NCBI RefSeq assembly: GCF_933775445.1
Contig: NW_026089481.1
Span: 60,032 to 124,031 of the forward strand
Source of the DNA: Argentina anserina
Taxonomy: Eukaryota > Streptophyta > Magnoliopsida > Rosales > Rosaceae
Length of the DNA: 64,000 bases
Direction: 5' to 3'
A program made the translations under genes and the position numbers. The notes under the pieces were generated by a model that saw only the letters and a list, made by a program, of their open reading frames with translations, did no database searches and had not been told where the DNA came from. Positions 46,416 through 58,780 of this stretch are shown here, in pieces. Position 1 is the first letter of the stretch, and every line of letters starts with the position of its first letter.

Positions 46416-49400
46416 ATGCGAGTTTCTATTGAATTTGAGAGTTTTGCAAGTGTGGGAGTGTGTTTCTTTCAAACTGAGTATCTTAACATCGTTTGCGTAT
46501 CTTTACTATTCCAATTGTGTATCTTTACATCGTTTGCGTATCTTTACTATTCCAATTGTGTATCTTTTCATTTCTCGTTTGAGTATCTTTCTTTAAGGCT
46601 TGTGATGCGAGTTTCTATTGTATTTGAGAGTTTTGCAAGTGTGGGAGTGTGTTTCTTTCAAACTGAGTATCTTTACATCGTTTGTGTATCTTTACTATTC
46701 CAATTCAGTATCTTTTCATTTCTCGTTTGAGTATCTTTCTGTAAGGCTTTCTGATGCGAGTTTCTATTGAATTTGAGAGTTTTGCAAGTGTGGGAGTGTG
46801 TTTCTTTCAAACTGAGTATCTTTACATCGTTTGCGTATCTTTACTATTCCAATTCAGTATCTTTTCATTTCTCGTTTGAGTATCTTTCTGTAAGGCTTTC
46901 TGATGCGAGTTTCTATTGAATTTGAGAGTTTTGCAAGTGTGGGAGTGTGTTTCTTTCAAACTGAGTATCTTTACATCGTTTGCGTATCTTTACTATTCCA
47001 ATTGTGTATCTTTACTATTCCAATTGTGTATATTTTCATTTCTCGTTTGAGTATCTTTCTGTAAGTCTTCTGATGCGAGTTTCTATTGAATTTGAGAGTT
47101 TTGCAAGTGTGGGAGTGTGTTTCTTTCAAACTGAGTATCTTTACATCGTTTGCGTATCTTTACTATTCCAATTGTGTATCTTTACATCGTTTGCGTATCT
47201 TTACTATTCCAATTGTGTATCTTTTCATTTCTCGTTTGAGTATCTTTCTGTAAGGCTTTCTGATGCGAGTTTCTATTGTATTTGAGAGTTTTGCAAGTGT
47301 GGGAGTGTGTTTCTTTCAAACTGAGTATCTTTACATCGTTTGCGTATCTTTACTATTGCAATTGTGTATCTTTTCATTTCTCGTTTGAGTATCTTTCTGT
47401 AAGGCTTCTGATGCGAGTTTCTATTGAATTTGAGAGTTTTGCAAGTGTGGGAGTGTGTTTCTTTCAAACTGAGTATCTTTACATCGTTTGCGTATATTTA
47501 CTATTCCAATTGTGTATCTTTACATCGTTTGCGTATCTTTACTATTCCAATTGTGTATCTTTTCATTTCTCGTTTGGGTATCTTTCTGTAAGGCTTGTGA
47601 TGCGAGTTTCTATTGTATTTGAGAGTTTTGCAAGTGTGGGAGTGTGTTTCTTTCAAACTGAGTATCTTTACATCGTTTGCGTATCTTTACTATTCCAATT
47701 GTGTATCTTTAAATCGTTTGCGTATCTTTACTATTCCAATTCAATATCTTTTCATTTCTCGTTTGAGTATCTTTCTGTAAGGCTTTCTGATGCGAGTTTC
47801 TATTGAATTTGAGAGTTTTGCAAGTGTGGGAGTGTGTTTCTTTCAAACTGAGTATCTTTACATCGTTTACGTATATTTACTATTCCAATTGTGTATCTTT
47901 ACATCGTTTGCGTATCTTTACTATTGCAATTGTGTATCTTTTCATTTCTCGTTTGAGTATCTTTCTGTAAGGCTTGTGATGCGAGTTTCTATTGTATTTG
48001 AGAGTTTTGCAAGTGTGGGAGTGTGTTTCTTTCAAACTGAGTATCTTTACATCGTTTGCGTATCTTTACTATTCCAATTGTGTATCTTTAAATCGTTTGC
48101 GTATCTTTACTATTCCAATTCAGTATCTTTTCATTTCTCGTTTGAGTATCTTTCTGTAAGGCTTTCTGATGCGAGTTTCTATTGAATTTGAGAGTTTTGC
48201 AAGTGTGGGAGTGTGTTTCTTTCAAACTGAGTATCTTTACATCGTTTGCGTATCTTTACTATTCCAATTGTGTATCTTTACTATTCCAATTGTGTATCTT
48301 TTCATTTCTCGTTTGAGTATCTTTCTGTAAGTCTTCTGATGCGAGTTTCTATTGAATTTGAGAGTTTTGCAAGTGTGGGAGTGTGTTTCTTTCAAACTGA
48401 GTATCTTTACATCGTTTGCGTATCTTTACTATTCCAATTGTGTATCTTTACATCGTTTGCGTATCTTTACTATTCCAATTGTGTATCTTTTCATTTCTCG
48501 TTTGAGTATCTTTCTGTAAGGCTTATGATGCGAGTTTCTATTGAATTTGAGAGTTTTGCATGTGTGGGAGTGTGTTTCTTTCAAACTGAGTATCTTTACA
48601 TCGTTTGCGTATCTTTACTATTCCAATTGTGTATCTTTACATCGTTTGCGTATCTTTACTATTCCAATTGTGTATCTTTTCATTTCTCGTTTGAGTATCT
48701 TTTTGTAAGTCTTCTGATGCGAGTTTCTATTGAATTTGAGAGTTTTGCAAGTGTGGGAGTGTGTTTCTTTCAAACTGAGTATCTTTACATCGTTTGCGTA
48801 TCTTTACTATTCCAATTGTGTATCTTTACATCGTTTGCGTATCTTTACTATTCCAATTGTGTATCTTTACATCGTTTGCGTATCTTTACTATTCCAATTG
48901 TGTATCTTTTCATTTCTCGTTTGAGTATCTTTCTGTAAGTCTTCTGATGCGAGTTTCTATTGAATTTGAGAGTTTTGCAAGTGTGGGAGTGTGTTTCTTT
49001 CAAACTGAGTATCTTTACATCGTTTGCGTATCTTTACTATTCCAATTGTGTATCTTTACATCGTTTGCGTATCTTTACTATTCCAATTGTGTATCTTTTC
49101 ATTTCTCGTTTGAGTATCTTTCTGTAAGGCTTTCTGATGCGAGTTTCTATTGTATTTGAGAGTTTTGCAAGTGTGGGAGTGTGTTTCTTTCAAACTGAGT
49201 ATCTTTACATCGTTTGCGTATCTTTACTATTCCAATTGTGTATCTTTTCATTTCTCGTTTGAGTATCTTTCTGTAAGGCTTCTGATGCGAGTTTCTATTG
49301 AATTTGAGAGTTTTGCAAGTGTGGGAGTGTGTTTCTTTCAAACTGAGTATCTTTACATCGTTTGCGTATATTTACTATTCCAATTGTGTATCTTTACATC

Positions 49401-49663
49401 GTTTGCGTATCTTTACTATTCCAATTGTGTATCTTTTCATTTCTCGTTTGGGTATCTTTCTGTAAGGCTTGTGATGCGAGTTTCTATTGTATTTGAGAGT
49501 TTTGCAAGTGTGGGAGTGTGTTTCTTTCAAACTGAGTATCTTTACATCGTTTGCGTATCTTTACTATTCCAATTGTGTATCTTTAAATCGTTTGCGTATC
49601 TTTACTATTCCAATTCAGTATCTTTTCATTTCTCGTTTGAGTATCTTTCTGTAAGGCTTTCTG
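46416..49663 (+). repeat. 3,248-bp higher-order repeat, copy 1 (18 monomers)
   Basis: Starts run from 46416 to 49474. Marks are TATCTTAACATCG near 46480, TTTCTTTAAGG near 46588, two 170-bp monomers (46903, 48169), CTATTGCAATTG near 47354 and 47923, and GCATGTGTGG near 48558. An extra 149-bp monomer around 46754 is absent from copy 2, which makes the later offset 3,099 bp. Confidence 0.91.
48169..48338 (+). repeat. Example of a 170-bp monomer with one extra 22-bp box
   Basis: Order is head (48169-48230), 19-bp box (48231-48249), 22-bp box (48250-48271), a second 22-bp box (48272-48293), 23-bp box (48294-48316) and closing box (48317-48338). The 22-bp box is duplicated without its 19-bp partner. 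The same form occurs at 46903, 50002, 51268, 52426 and 53692. Confidence 0.93.
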
Positions 49664-52300
49664 ATGCGAGTTTCTATTGAATTTGAGAGTTTTGCAAGTG
49701 TGGGAGTGTGTTTCTTTCAAACTGAGTATCTTAACATCGTTTGCGTATCTTTACTATTCCAATTGTGTATCTTTACATCGTTTGCGTATCTTTACTATTC
49801 CAATTGTGTATCTTTTCATTTCTCGTTTGAGTATCTTTCTGTAAGGCTTGTGATGCGAGTTTCTATTGTATTTGAGAGTTTTGCAAGTGTGGGAGTGTGT
49901 TTCTTTCAAACTGAGTATCTTTACATCGTTTGCGTATCTTTACTATTCCAATTCAGTATCTTTTCATTTCTCGTTTGAGTATCTTTCTGTAAGGCTTTCT
50001 GATGCGAGTTTCTATTGAATTTGAGAGTTTTGCAAGTGTGGGAGTGTGTTTCTTTCAAACTGAGTATCTTTACATCGTTTGCGTATCTTTACTATTCCAA
50101 TTGTGTATCTTTACTATTCCAATTGTGTATCTTTTCATTTCTCGTTTGAGTATCTTTCTGTAAGTCTTCTGATGCGAGTTTCTATTGAATTTGAGAGTTT
50201 TGCAAGTGTGGGAGTGTGTTTCTTTCAAACTGAGTATCTTTACATCGTTTGCGTATCTTTACTATTCCAATTGTGTATCTTTACATCGTTTGCGTATCTT
50301 TACTATTCCAATTGTGTATCTTTTCATTTCTCGTTTGAGTATCTTTCTGTAAGGCTTTCTGATGCGAGTTTCTATTGTATTTGAGAGTTTTGCAAGTGTG
50401 GGAGTGTGTTTCTTTCAAACTGAGTATCTTTACATCGTTTGCGTATCTTTACTATTCCAATTGTGTATCTTTTCATTTCTCGTTTGAGTATCTTTCTGTA
50501 AGGCTTCTGATGCGAGTTTCTATTGAATTTGAGAGTTTTGCAAGTGTGGGAGTGTGTTTCTTTCAAACTGAGTATCTTTACATCGTTTGCGTATATTTAC
50601 TATTCCAATTGTGTATCTTTACATCGTTTGCGTATCTTTACTATTCCAATTGTGTATCTTTTCATTTCTCGTTTGGGTATCTTTCTGTAAGGCTTGTGAT
50701 GCGAGTTTCTATTGTATTTGAGAGTTTTACAAGTGTGGGAGTGTGTTTCTTTCAAACTGAGTATCTTTACATCGTTTGCGTATCTTTACTATTCCAATTG
50801 TGTATCTTTAAATCGTTTGCGTATCTTTACTATTCCAATTCAATATCTTTTCATTTCTCGTTTGAGTATCTTTCTGTAAGGCTTTTTGATGCGAGTTTCT
50901 ATTGAATTTGAGAGTTTTGCAAGTGTGGGAGTGTGTTTCTTTCAAACTGAGTATCTTTACATCGTTTGCGTATATTTACTATTCCAATTGTGTATCTTTA
51001 CATCGTTTGCGTATCTTTACTATTGCAATTGTGTATCTTTTCATTTCTCGTTTGAGTATCTTTCTGTAAGGCTTGTGATGCGAGTTTCTATTGTATTTGA
51101 GAGTTTTGCAAGTGTGGGAGTGTGTTTCTTTCAAACTGAGTATCTTTACATCGTTTGCGTATCTTTACTATTCCAATTGTGTATCTTTAAATCGTTTGCG
51201 TATCTTTACTATTCCAATTCAGTATCTTTTCATTTCTCGTTTGAGTATCTTTCTGTAAGGCTTTCTGATGCGAGTTTCTATTGAATTTGAGAGTTTTGCA
51301 AGTGTGGGAGTGTGTTTCTTTCAAACTGAGTATCTTTACATCGTTTGCGTATCTTTACTATTCCAATTGTGTATCTTTACTATTCCAATTGTGTATCTTT
51401 TCATTTCTCGTTTGAGTATCTTTCTGTAAGTCTTCTGATGCGAGTTTCTATTGAATTTGAGAGTTTTGCAAGTGTGGGAGTGTGTTTCTTTCAAACTGAG
51501 TATCTTTACATCGTTTGCGTATCTTTACTATTCCAATTGTGTATCTTTACATCGTTTGCGTATCTTTACTATTCCAATTGTGTATCTTTTCATTTCTCGT
51601 TTGAGTATCTTTCTGTAAGGCTTATGATGCGAGTTTCTATTGAATTTGAGAGTTTTGCATGTGTGGGAGTGTGTTTCTTTCAAACTGAGTATCTTTACAT
51701 CGTTTGCGTATCTTTACTATTCCAATTGTGTATCTTTACATCGTTTGCGTATCTTTACTATTCCAATTGTGTATCTTTTCATTTCTCGTTTGAGTATCTT
51801 TTTGTAAGTCTTCTGATGCGAGTTTCTATTGAATTTGAGAGTTTTGCAAGTGTGGGAGTGTGTTTCTTTCAAACTGAGTATCTTTACATCGTTTGCGTAT
51901 CTTTACTATTCCAATTGTGTATCTTTACATCGTTTGCGTATCTTTACTATTCCAATTGTGTATCTTTACATCGTTTGCGTATCTTTACTATTCCAATTGT
52001 GTATCTTTTCATTTCTCGTTTGAGTATCTTTCTGTAAGTCTTCTGATGCGAGTTTCTATTAAATTTGAGAGTTTTGCAAGTGTGGGAGTGTGTTTCTTTC
52101 AAACTGAGTATCTTTACATCGTTTGCGTATCTTTACTATTCCAATTGTGTATCTTTACATCGTTTGCGTATCTTTACTATTCCAATTGTGTATCTTTTCA
52201 TTTCTCGTTTGAGTATCTTTCTGTAAGGCTTTCTGATGCGAGTTTCTATTGTATTTGAGAGTTTTGCAAGTGTGGGAGTGTGTTTCTTTCAAACTGAGTA
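49664..52300 (+). repeat. 3,248-bp higher-order repeat, copy 2 (one monomer short)
   Basis: Begins with the same TATCTTAACATCG monomer (near 49728), then runs at 3,099 bp behind copy 1 because one 149-bp monomer is missing. The 170-bp monomers are at 50002 and 51268, and GCATGTGTGG is near 51657. The match fades in the monomer at 52236, which is 190 bp where its partner at 49137 is 148 bp. Confidence 0.9.
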
Positions 52301-52425
52301 TCTTTACATCGTTTGCGTATCTTTACTATTCCAATTGTGTATCTTTAAATCGTTTGCGTATCTTTACTATTCCAATTCAGTATCTTTTCATTTCTCGTTT
52401 GAGTATCTTTCTGTAAGGCTTTCTG
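52301..52425 (+). repeat. Junction within monomer 52236
   Basis: Second half of a 190-bp monomer with TTTAAATCG and CAATTCAG. It joins the end of the 3,248-bp copy to the 1,266-bp array and resembles 53502-53691, the last monomer of the 1,266-bp unit. Confidence 0.8.
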
Positions 52426-53691
52426 ATGCGAGTTTCTATTGAATTTGAGAGTTTTGCAAGTGTGGGAGTGTGTTTCTTTCAAACTGAGTATCTTTACATC
52501 GTTTGCGTATCTTTACTATTCCAATTGTGTATCTTTACTATTCCAATTGTGTATCTTTTCATTTCTCGTTTGAGTATCTTTCTGTAAGGCTTCTGATGCG
52601 AGTTTCTATTGAATTTGAGAGTTTTGCAAGTGTGGGAGTGTGTTTCTTTCAAACTGAGTATCTTTCCATCGTTTGCGTATCTTTACTATTCCAATTGTGT
52701 ATCTTTACATCGTTTGCGTATCTTTACTATTCCAATTGTGTATCTTTTCATTTCTCGTTTGAGTATCTTTCTGTAAGTCTTCTGATGCGATTTTCTATTG
52801 AATTTGAGAGTTTTGCAAGTGTGGGAGTGTGTTTCTTTCAAACTGAGTATCTTTACATCGTTTGCGTATCTTTACTATTCCAATTGTGTATCTTTACATC
52901 GTTTGCGTATCTTTACTATTCCAATTGTGTATCTTTTCATTTCTCGTTTGAGTATCTTTCTGTAAGGCTTCTGATGCGAGTTTCTATTGAATTTGAGAGT
53001 TTTGCAAGTGTGGGGAGTGTGTTTCTTTCAAACTGAGTATCTTTACATCGTTTGCGTATCTTTACTATTCCAATTGTGTATCTTTACATCGTTTGCGTAT
53101 CTTTACTATTCCAATTGTGTATCTTTTCATTTCTCGTTTGAGTATCTTTCTGTAAGTCTTCTGATGCGAGTTTCTATTGAATTTGAGAGTTTTGCAAGTG
53201 TGGGAGTGTGTTTCTTTCAAACTGAGTATCTTTACATCGTTTGCGTATCTTTACTATTCCAATTGTGTATCTTTACATCGTTTGCGTATCTTTACTATTC
53301 CAATTCAGTATCTTTTCATTTCTCGTTTGAGTATCTTTCTGTAAGGCTTTCTGATGCGAGTTTCTATTGAATTTCAGAGTTTTGCAAGTGTGGGAGTGTG
53401 TTTCTTTCAAACTGAGTTTCTTTACATCGTTTGCGTATGTTTACTATTCCAATTGTGTATCTTTTCATTTCTCGTTTGAGTATCTTTCTGTAAGTCTTCT
53501 GATGCGAGTTTCTATTGAATTTGAGAGTTTTGCAAGTGTGGGAGTGTGTTTCTTTCAAACTGAGTATCTTTACATCGTTTGCGTATCTTTACTATTCCAA
53601 TTGTGTATCTTTAAATCGTTTGCGTATCTTTACTATTCCAATTCAGTATCTTTTCATTTCTCGTTTGAGTATCTTTCTGTAAGGCTTTCTG
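52426..53691 (+). repeat. 1,266-bp higher-order repeat, copy 1 (7 monomers)
   Basis: Starts at 52426, 52596, 52785, 52974, 53164, 53354 and 53502, lengths 170, 189, 189, 190, 190, 148 and 190. Marks are CTTTCCATCG near 52670, a 1-bp insertion in the head at 52974 (GTGGGGAGTG) and GAGTTTCTTTACATC in 53354. Private change: T at 52791. Confidence 0.94.
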
Positions 53692-54957
53692 ATGCGAGTT
53701 TCTATTGAATTTGAGAGTTTTGCAAGTGTGGGAGTGTGTTTCTTTCAAACTGAGTATCTTTACATCGTTTGCGTATCTTTACTATTCCAATTGTGTATCT
53801 TTACTATTCCAATTGTGTATCTTTTCATTTCTCGTTTGAGTATCTTTCTGTAAGGCTTCTGATGCGAGTTTCTATTGAATTTGAGAGTTTTGCAAGTGTG
53901 GGAGTGTGTTTCTTTCAAACTGAGTATCTTTCCATCGTTTGCGTATCTTTACTATTCCAATTGTGTATCTTTACATCGTTTGCGTATCTTTACTATTCCA
54001 ATTGTGTATCTTTTCATTTCTCGTTTGAGTATCTTTCTGTAAGTCTTCTGATGCGAGTTTCTATTGAATTTGAGAGTTTTGCAAGTGTGGGAGTGTGTTT
54101 CTTTCAAACTGAGTATCTTTACATCGTTTGCGTATCTTTACTATTCCAATTGTGTATCTTTACATCGTTTGCGTATCTTTACTATTCCAATTGTGTATCT
54201 TTTCATTTCTCGTTTGAGTATCTTTCTGTAAGGCTTCTGATGCGAGTTTCTATTGAATTTGAGAGTTTTGCAAGTGTGGGGAGTGTGTTTCTTTCAAACT
54301 GAGTATCTTTACATCGTTTGCGTATCTTTACTATTCCAATTGTGTATCTTTACATCGTTTGCGTATCTTTACTATTCCAATTGTGTATCTTTTCATTTCT
54401 CGTTTGAGTATCTTTCTGTAAGTCTTCTGATGCGAGTTTCTATTGAATTTGAGAGTTTTGCAAGTGTGGGAGTGTGTTTCTTTCAAACTGAGTATCTTTA
54501 CATCGTTTGCGTATCTTTACTATTCCAATTGTGTATCTTTACATCGTTTGCGTATCTTTACTATTCCAATTCAGTATCTTTTCATTTCTCGTTTGAGTAT
54601 CTTTCTGTAAGGCTTTCTGATGCGAGTTTCTATTGAATTTCAGAGTTTTGCAAGTGTGGGAGTGTGTTTCTTTCAAACTGAGTTTCTTTACATCGTTTGC
54701 GTATGTTTACTATTCCAATTGTGTATCTTTTCATTTCTCGTTTGAGTATCTTTCTGTAAGTCTTCTGATGCGAGTTTCTATTGAATTTGAGAGTTTTGCA
54801 AGTGTGGGAGTGTGTTTCTTTCAAACTGAGTATCTTTACATCGTTTGCGTATCTTTACTATTCCAATTGTGTATCTTTAAATCGTTTGCGTATCTTTACT
54901 ATTCCAATTCAGTATCTTTTCATTTCTCGTTTGAGTATCTTTCTGTAAGGCTTTCTG
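53692..54957 (+). repeat. 1,266-bp higher-order repeat, copy 2 (7 monomers)
   Basis: All seven monomer starts follow copy 1 at exactly 1,266 bp, including the CTTTCCATCG (near 53936) and GTGGGGAGTG marks. The last two monomers (54620-54957) also match 43421-43758, the end of the 2,872-bp unit. Confidence 0.94.
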
Positions 54958-57301
54958 ATGCGAGTTTCTATTGAATTTCAGAGTTTTGCAAGTGTGGGAG
55001 TGTGTTTCTTTCAAACTGAGTTTCTTTACATCGTTTGCGTATGTTTACTATTCCAATTGTGTATCTCTTCATCGTTTGCGTATCTTTACTATTCCAATTG
55101 TGTATCTTTTCATTTCTCGTTTGAGTATCTTTCTGTAAGGCTTCTGATGCGAGTTTCTATTGTATTTGAGAGTTTTGCAAGTGTGGGAGTGTGTTTCTTT
55201 CAAACTGAGTATCTTTACATCGTTTGCGTATCTTTACTATTCAAATTGTGTATCTTTACATCGTTTGCGTATCTTTACTATTCCAATTGTGTATCTTTTC
55301 ATTTCTCGTTTGAGTATCTTTCTGTAAGGCTTTCTGATGCGAGTTTCTATTGAATTTGAGAGTTTTGCAAGTGTAGGAGTGTGTTTCTTTCAAACTGAGT
55401 ATCTTTACATCGTTTGCGTATGTTTACTATTCCAATTGTGTATCTTTTCATTTCTCGTTTGCGTATCTTTACTATTCCAATTGTGTATCTTTTCATTTCT
55501 CGTTTGAGTATCTTTCTGTAAGGCTTTCTGATGCGAGTTTCTATTGAATTTGAGAGTTTTGCAACTGTGGGAGTGTTTTTCTTTCAAACTGAGTATCTTT
55601 ACATCGTTTGCGTATGTTTACTATTCCAATTGTGTATCTTTACATCGTTTGCGTATCTTTACTATTCCAATTGTGTATCTTTTCATTTCTCGCTTGAGTA
55701 TCTTTCTGTATGGCTTTGTGATGCGAGTTTCTATTGTATTTGAGAGTTTTGCAAGTGTGGGAGTGTGTTTCTTTCAAACTGAGTACCTTTACATCGTTGG
55801 CGTATCTTTACTATTCCAAATGTGTATCTTTTCATTTCTCGTTTGAGTATCTTTCTGTAAGGCTTCTGATGCGAGTTTCTATTGAATTTGAGAGTTTTGC
55901 AAGTGTGGGAGTGTGTTTCTTTCAAACTGAGTATCTTTACATCGTTTGCGTATCTTTACTATTCAAATTGTGTATCTTTACATCGTTTGAGTATCTTTAC
56001 TATTCCAATTGTGTATCTTTTCATTTCTCGTTTGAGTATCTTTCTGTAAGGCTTTCTGATGCGAGTTTCTATTGAATTTGAGAGTTTTGCAAGTGTGGGA
56101 GTGTGTTTCTTTCAAACTGAGTATCTTTACATCGTTTGCGTATGTTTACTATTCCAATTGTGTATCTTTACATCGTTTGCGTATCTTTACTATTCCAATT
56201 GTGTATCTTTTCATTTCTCGTTTAAGTATCTTTCTGTAAGTCTTCTGATGCGAGTTTCTATTGAATTTGAGAGTTTTGCAAGTGTGGGAGTGTGTTTCTT
56301 TCAAACTGAGTATCTTTACATCGTTTGCGTATCTTTACTATTCCAATTGTGTATCTTTACATCGTTTGCGTATCTTTACTATTCCAATTGTGTATCTTTT
56401 CATTTCTCGTTTGAGTATCTTTCTGTAAGGCTTTCTGATGCGAGTTTCTATTGTATTTGAGAGTTTTGCAAGTGTGGGAGTGTGTTTCTTTCAAACTGAG
56501 TATCTTTACATCGTTTGCGTATCTTTACTATTCCAATTGTGTATCTTTTCATTTCTCGTTTGAGTATCTTTCTGTAAGGCTTCTGATGCGAGTTTCTATT
56601 GAATTTGAGAGTTTTGCAAGTGTGGGAGTGTGTTTCTTTCAAACTGAGTATCTTTCCATCGTTTGCGTATCTTTACTATTCCAATTGTGTATCTTTACAT
56701 CGTTTGCGTATCTTTACTATTCCAATTGTGTATCTTTTCATTTCTCGTTTGAGTATCTTTCTGTAAGTCTTCTGATGCGAGTTTCTATTGAATTTGAGAG
56801 TTTTGCAAGTGTGGGAGTGTGTTTCTTTCAAACTGAGTATCTTTACATCGTTTGCGTATCTTTACTATTCCAATTGTGTATCTTTACATCGTTTGCGTAT
56901 CTTTACTATTCCAATTGTGTATCTTTTCATTTCTCGTTTGAGTATCTTTCTGTAAGTCTTCTGATGCGAGTTTCTATTGAATTTGAGAGTTTTGCAAGTG
57001 TGGGAGTGTGTTTCTTTCAAACTGAGTTTCTTTACATCGTTTGCGTATGTTTACTATTCCAATTGTGTATCTTTTCATTTCTCGTTTGAGTATCTTTCTG
57101 TAAGTCTTCTGATGCGAGTTTCTATTGAATTTGAGAGTTTTGCAAGTGTGGGAGTGTGTTTCTTTCAAACTGAGTATCTTTACATCGTTTGCGTATCTTT
57201 ACTATTCCAATTGTGTATCTTTAAATCGTTTGCGTATCTTTACTATTCCAATTCAGTATCTTTTCATTTCTCGTTTGAGTATCTTTCTGTAAGGCTTTCT
57301 G
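54958..57301 (+). repeat. Distant copy of 43759-45386, then local monomers; 2,344-bp unit copy 1
   Basis: Nine monomers (54958-56585) repeat 43759-45386 at an offset of 11,199 bp, with TATCTCTTCATCG, CTATTCAAATTG, GCAACTGTGG and GAGTACCTTTAC marks. From 56586 the series switches to the CTTTCCATCG type seen at 52596 and 53862, then to a GAGTTTCTTTACATC monomer at 56964. Private marks are GTGTAGGAG near 55374, CGTTGGCG near 55796 and CGTTTGAG near 55985. Confidence 0.88.
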
Positions 57302-58780
57302 ATGCGAGTTTCTATTGAATTTCAGAGTTTTGCAAGTGTGGGAGTGTGTTTCTTTCAAACTGAGTTTCTTTACATCGTTTGCGTATGTTTACTATTCCAA
57401 TTGTGTATCTCTTCATCGTTTGCGTATCTTTACTATTCCAATTGTGTATCTTTTCATTTCTCGTTTGAGTATCTTTCTGTAAGGCTTCTGATGCGAGTTT
57501 CTATTGTATTTGAGAGTTTTGCAAGTGTGGGAGTGTGTTTCTTTCAAACTGAGTATCTTTACATCGTTTGCGTATCTTTACTATTCAAATTGTGTATCTT
57601 TACATCGTTTGCGTATGTTTACTATTCCAATTGTGTATCTTTTCATTTCTCGTTTGCGTATCTTTACTATTCCAATTGTGTATCTTTTCATTTCTCGTTT
57701 GAGTATCTTTCTGTAAGGCTTTCTGATGCGAGTTTCTATTGAATTTGAGAGTTTTGCAACTGTGGGAGTGTTTTTCTTTCAAACTGAGTATCTTTACATC
57801 GTTTGCGTATGTTTACTATTCCAATTGTGTATCTTTACATCGTTTGCGTATCTTTACTATTCCAATTGTGTATCTTTTCATTTCTCGCTTGAGTATCTTT
57901 CTGTATGGCTTTGTGATGCGAGTTTCTATTGTATTTGAGAGTTTTGCAAGTGTGGGAGTGTGTTTCTTTCAAACTGAGTACCTTTACATCGTTGGCGTAT
58001 CTTTACTATTCCAAATGTGTATCTTTTCATTTCTCGTTTGAGTATCTTTCTGTAAGGCTTCTGATGCGAGTTTCTATTGAATTTGAGAGTTTTGCAAGTG
58101 TGGGAGTGTGTTTCTTTCAAACTGAGTATCTTTACATCGTTTGCGTATCTTTACTATTCAAATTGTGTATCTTTACATCGTTTGCGTATCTTTACTATTC
58201 CAATTGTGTATCTTTTCATTTCTCGTTTGAGTATCTTTCTGTAAGGCTTTCTGATGCGAGTTTCTATTGAATTTGAGAGTTTTGCAAGTGTGGGAGTGTG
58301 TTTCTTTCAAACTGAGTATCTTTACATCGTTTGCGTATGTTTACTATTCCAATTGTGTATCTTTACATCGTTTGCGTATCTTTACTATTCCAATTGTGTA
58401 TCTTTTCATTTCTCGTTTAAGTATCTTTCTGTAAGTCTTCTGATGCGAGTTTCTATTGAATTTGAGAGTTTTGCAAGTGTGGGAGTGTGTTTCTTTCAAA
58501 CTGAGTATCTTTACATCGTTTGCGTATCTTTACTATTCCAATTGTGTATCTTTACATCGTTTGCGTATCTTTACTATTCCAATTGTGTATCTTTTCATTT
58601 CTCGTTTGAGTATCTTTCTGTAAGGCTTTCTGATGCGAGTTTCTATTGTATTTGAGAGTTTTGCAAGTGTGGGAGTGTGTTTCTTTCAAACTGAGTATCT
58701 TTACATCGTTTGCGTATCTTTACTATTCCAATTGTGTATCTTTTCATTTCTCGTTTGAGTATCTTTCTGTAAGGCTTCTG
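57302..58780 (+). repeat. 2,344-bp unit copy 2, with two monomers fused
   Basis: Begins as a tandem copy of 54958, including CGTTGGCG near 57991. The monomer at 57491 (235 bp) carries the first half of 55147 and the second half of 55337, so 149 bp are missing and later offsets are 2,195 bp. The crossover lies in the shared 41-bp subrepeat. The match changes at 58781, which follows the 45387 type and not 56586. Confidence 0.88.
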
